Source of the DNA: Flavobacterium sp. KS-LB2
Lineage (GTDB): Bacteria; Bacteroidota; Bacteroidia; Flavobacteriales; Flavobacteriaceae
Reading direction: 5' to 3'
Assembly (NCBI RefSeq): GCF_036895565.1
Contig: NZ_CP145904.1
Span: 2,852,001-2,916,000 of the forward strand
Length of the DNA stretch: 64,000 bases
Under the pieces are notes generated by a model. That model had not been told where the DNA came from. It saw only the letters and a list, made by a program, of their open reading frames with translations, and ran no database searches. The position numbers and the translations under genes were made by a program. Each line of letters opens with the position of its first letter. Positions within the stretch are counted from its first letter, which is position 1. Positions 63,101 to 64,000 of the stretch are shown here, piece after piece.

Positions 63101-63978
63101 CTATTAATTTCAATGTTTTAGGAGAGGCCATATTTCGAGGAAATGCCTCAGTAACAAACAGCCAATTTGAATTTAGTTTTGTTGTACCTCGAGACATTAG
63201 AATTCCTTTAGCCAATGGTAGAATTAGTTTTTATTCCAAAAAAAGTCAATTACTACAGGACGAAACTGGATACGATTCTAATATAAAAATAGGAGGAATA
63301 AATGAAAGTGCAATCGCAGACAATATTAGTCCAAGAGTTAAGTTATATATGAATGACGAGACTTTTGTTTCTGGCGGCATAACAAATGAATCCCCATATT
63401 TTGTTGCACTGCTTGAAGATGAAAACGGAATAAATACAGCAAGCGGAATAGGTCATGATATTGTTGCTATTCTTGACGGAGATGTAAGCAATCCTTTTGT
63501 ACTGAATGATTATTATCAAACGACATTAGACGATTTTACAAGTGGAACGCTACGATTTCCGTTGCGTAATTTAGCTCCAGGATTACACACTATAACATTC
63601 AAAGCATGGGATGTATATAACAATCCAATAACCGCTGAGATTCAGTTTATTGTTGTAGGTGATGAAAAGCTAACATTGACACATGTGTTGAATTATCCTA
63701 ATCCGTTCGTTAGTTATACTGAATTTTGGTTTACACACAACAGACCATTTGAGCCCTTGGATGTTCAAGTTCAAGTAATGACAATAACAGGCAAAGTGGT
63801 TTGGACAAAAAATCAAATTATCACAACTGAAGGATTTTTATCAAAAGAAATCACTTGGGATGGCAAAGACGATTTTGGAGATAAAATAGGGAAAGGTGTA
63901 TATGTTTACAAATTAACCGTCAAATCAAGCTTGACAAATAAGAAAACTGAAAAGTTTGAAAAACTTGTAATACTTTAA
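60142..63978 (+). CDS. porU: Type IX secretion system sortase PorU
   Basis: 1278 residues. Signal peptide MRKILLAYLSLIPFVSFAQ. A C25 (gingipain-type) cysteine peptidase domain carries H789 in NYLGHGGEDGL and C823 in TITCEFSRFDNP. A C-terminal FlgD-like/sorting-type domain follows (LTHVLNYPNPFVSYTEFWF, KGVYVYKLTV). In flavobacteria and Porphyromonas PorU removes the C-terminal sorting domain of cargo and attaches it at the cell surface, so it should process the DUF1501 protein at 3.6 kb. It reads away from gldJ and towards a consensus promoter for the next gene. Confidence 0.95.
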   Translation: MRKILLAYLSLIPFVSFAQIKGDAVIEWTDKKEMSYGDFKVIIPQFTGSSFHYDASQNALFYTLKVKEPVTFNEGKVTITNATYETIATSQLGDLTGENIPKTINASLKVSISRDTNEAFINFSPIIKDDFGYKRIKSFSYEVENNTTRLSPLSKNTSTNSIVNSVLATGNWYQFYVEKSGVYKITKSFLQQLGLDANTLDPRKIKIYGNGGRMLPLSNSIFYPNDLAENAIQINGEADGIFNNEDYILFYAEGIDTWNQESLTFTNLYDTKSYYYITIQGGDGKRIETMAQPSGNSSLTVTSFDDHQYHELDLINIARLGRQWFGESFEVKDEQEFDFNFPNIDSSTPVKISLTAASAAFTATTLNVSANETTVGTISFPALNKNSETAFYLGSLPINSNFNGSENIKIKLKYNNNGVPGSRGFLDNIRLIAKRKLQGYGKQFHFQYDQSSSNFGIVNYSISNTTTIPQIWDVTDIHNATKIENSNQSTLNFKANLGELRKYIALDASDYYTPLKDTKSKIANQNIKGTIFKNRQGQFQDIDYVIITPNILTSQAEKLATFHRSHSNLNVKVIPLESIYQEFSSGKQDVAAIRNCIKYIYENASATEKRVRFVNLFGDASYDFKNRISGNTNVVPIYHALNSSSTGESSFASDDFFGLMNPSEGNIVSFFGGIDIAVGRMLVNDTKQAEEMVNKVIEYHDLKSYGSWRNNFALVSDDSDLLSDASLQNRQNILANTIATEKPFLNVNKILLDSYVQEASAGGSRYPKARTDFFNAFEKGALVFNYLGHGGEDGLSSERIWEKSDGQNLSNQYKYPLFITITCEFSRFDNPLRPTAGEYTYWNPKGGAIAMITTIRSIGQFSAENFNDLLTKNLLSYNSNQYTSIAEALRISKNSNPNSATNVVFYIGDPALMLAIPRPKIRLTKVNDIPVTQTIDDFKSLSKMKLTGEITDENNNLLTNYNGEVAITIFDKTVSRTTYNNDGNSPPINFNVLGEAIFRGNASVTNSQFEFSFVVPRDIRIPLANGRISFYSKKSQLLQDETGYDSNIKIGGINESAIADNISPRVKLYMNDETFVSGGITNESPYFVALLEDENGINTASGIGHDIVAILDGDVSNPFVLNDYYQTTLDDFTSGTLRFPLRNLAPGLHTITFKAWDVYNNPITAEIQFIVVGDEKLTLTHVLNYPNPFVSYTEFWFTHNRPFEPLDVQVQVMTITGKVVWTKNQIITTEGFLSKEITWDGKDDFGDKIGKGVYVYKLTVKSSLTNKKTEKFEKLVIL

Positions 63979-63994
63979 TAAAATACTATATTTG
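63965..63994 (+). promoter_or_regulatory. Promoter for the gene after porU (probably porV)
   Basis: TTG (63965-63967) inside the last porU codons, 19 bp, TATATTTG (63987-63994), a full consensus match. The gene itself lies beyond the window; porV is expected from flavobacterial order. Confidence 0.7.
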
Positions 63995-64000
63995 TTTAAT

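Overview
The window comes from an AT-rich member of the Bacteroidota, almost certainly a Flavobacterium or close relative. The evidence is the gldJ / porU pair (gliding and type IX secretion), a SusC/SusD polysaccharide-utilization locus (PUL), a DUF1800/DUF1501 pair carrying a type IX sorting tail, TTG-N(17-23)-TAnnTTTG promoters, and the near absence of Shine-Dalgarno sequences. I found no CRISPR array, rRNA, prophage, integrase or insertion sequence. There is one tRNA (Val, TAC).

Layout. 1-7.1 kb: the start of a DUF21/CNNM membrane protein, hpt-adk, an exported DUF1800/DUF1501 pair, and purK-purE. 7.2-14.5 kb: a hypothetical protein, an M3 oligopeptidase, an SRPBCC protein, a UbiA-like membrane protein and gcvP. 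14.8-20.4 kb: a FabH-like ketosynthase, a methyltransferase, a GT2 glycosyltransferase, an MlaE/MlaF-type lipid ABC transporter, a SprT-like protein and an SDR. 20.5-28.5 kb: a GNAT protein, an M28 peptidase and a tight minus-strand run (peroxiredoxin, YHS, DoxX, DinB, NRDE, ATP-grasp, LysE-like) next to a Crp/Fnr regulator, then an acyl-CoA dehydrogenase. 28.5-34.5 kb: anmK, a Glu/Leu-type dehydrogenase, exbB-exbD-tonB, folC and tRNA-Val. 34.5-36.3 kb: a zinc-finger/FAD monooxygenase of foreign appearance, bounded on both sides by near-identical terminator hairpins. 36.4-56.8 kb: a beta-glucan PUL. 56.9-64 kb: murF, gldJ and porU, with a consensus promoter for the next gene (probably porV) at the right edge.

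The PUL is the main accessory system. A divergent transmembrane propeller/Y_Y_Y/LuxR-type regulator faces susC-susD-SGBP-SGBP-GH16, followed by EEP-GH30-GH30-GH5(CBM6). On the far side is a plus-strand GH3 beta-glucosidase, divergent from a Nudix-family regulator whose catalytic Nudix box is destroyed. The enzyme set (endo-beta-1,3-glucanase, two likely beta-1,6-glucanases, a GH5, a GH3) predicts use of beta-1,3/1,6-glucan such as laminarin or fungal glucan. SusC is a TonB-dependent importer, so it will need an ExbB/ExbD/TonB complex such as the one encoded at 31-33 kb.

Non-coding observations worth attention: (i) a ~145-bp imperfect element present twice (361-506 and 15860-16003), each time directly after a stop codon and in the same orientation relative to that gene; (ii) a 33-bp tandem direct repeat just upstream of the susC promoter, a candidate site for the PUL regulator; (iii) promoters embedded in terminator hairpins (folC and the second half of the PUL); (iv) a duplicated 3' end of the DUF1800 gene after its own stop codon; (v) the hairpin-flanked monooxygenase beside tRNA-Val. 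Start sites were moved inward for hpt, gcvP, the Glu/Leu dehydrogenase, the ATP-grasp gene and GH16, for the reasons given in each entry.
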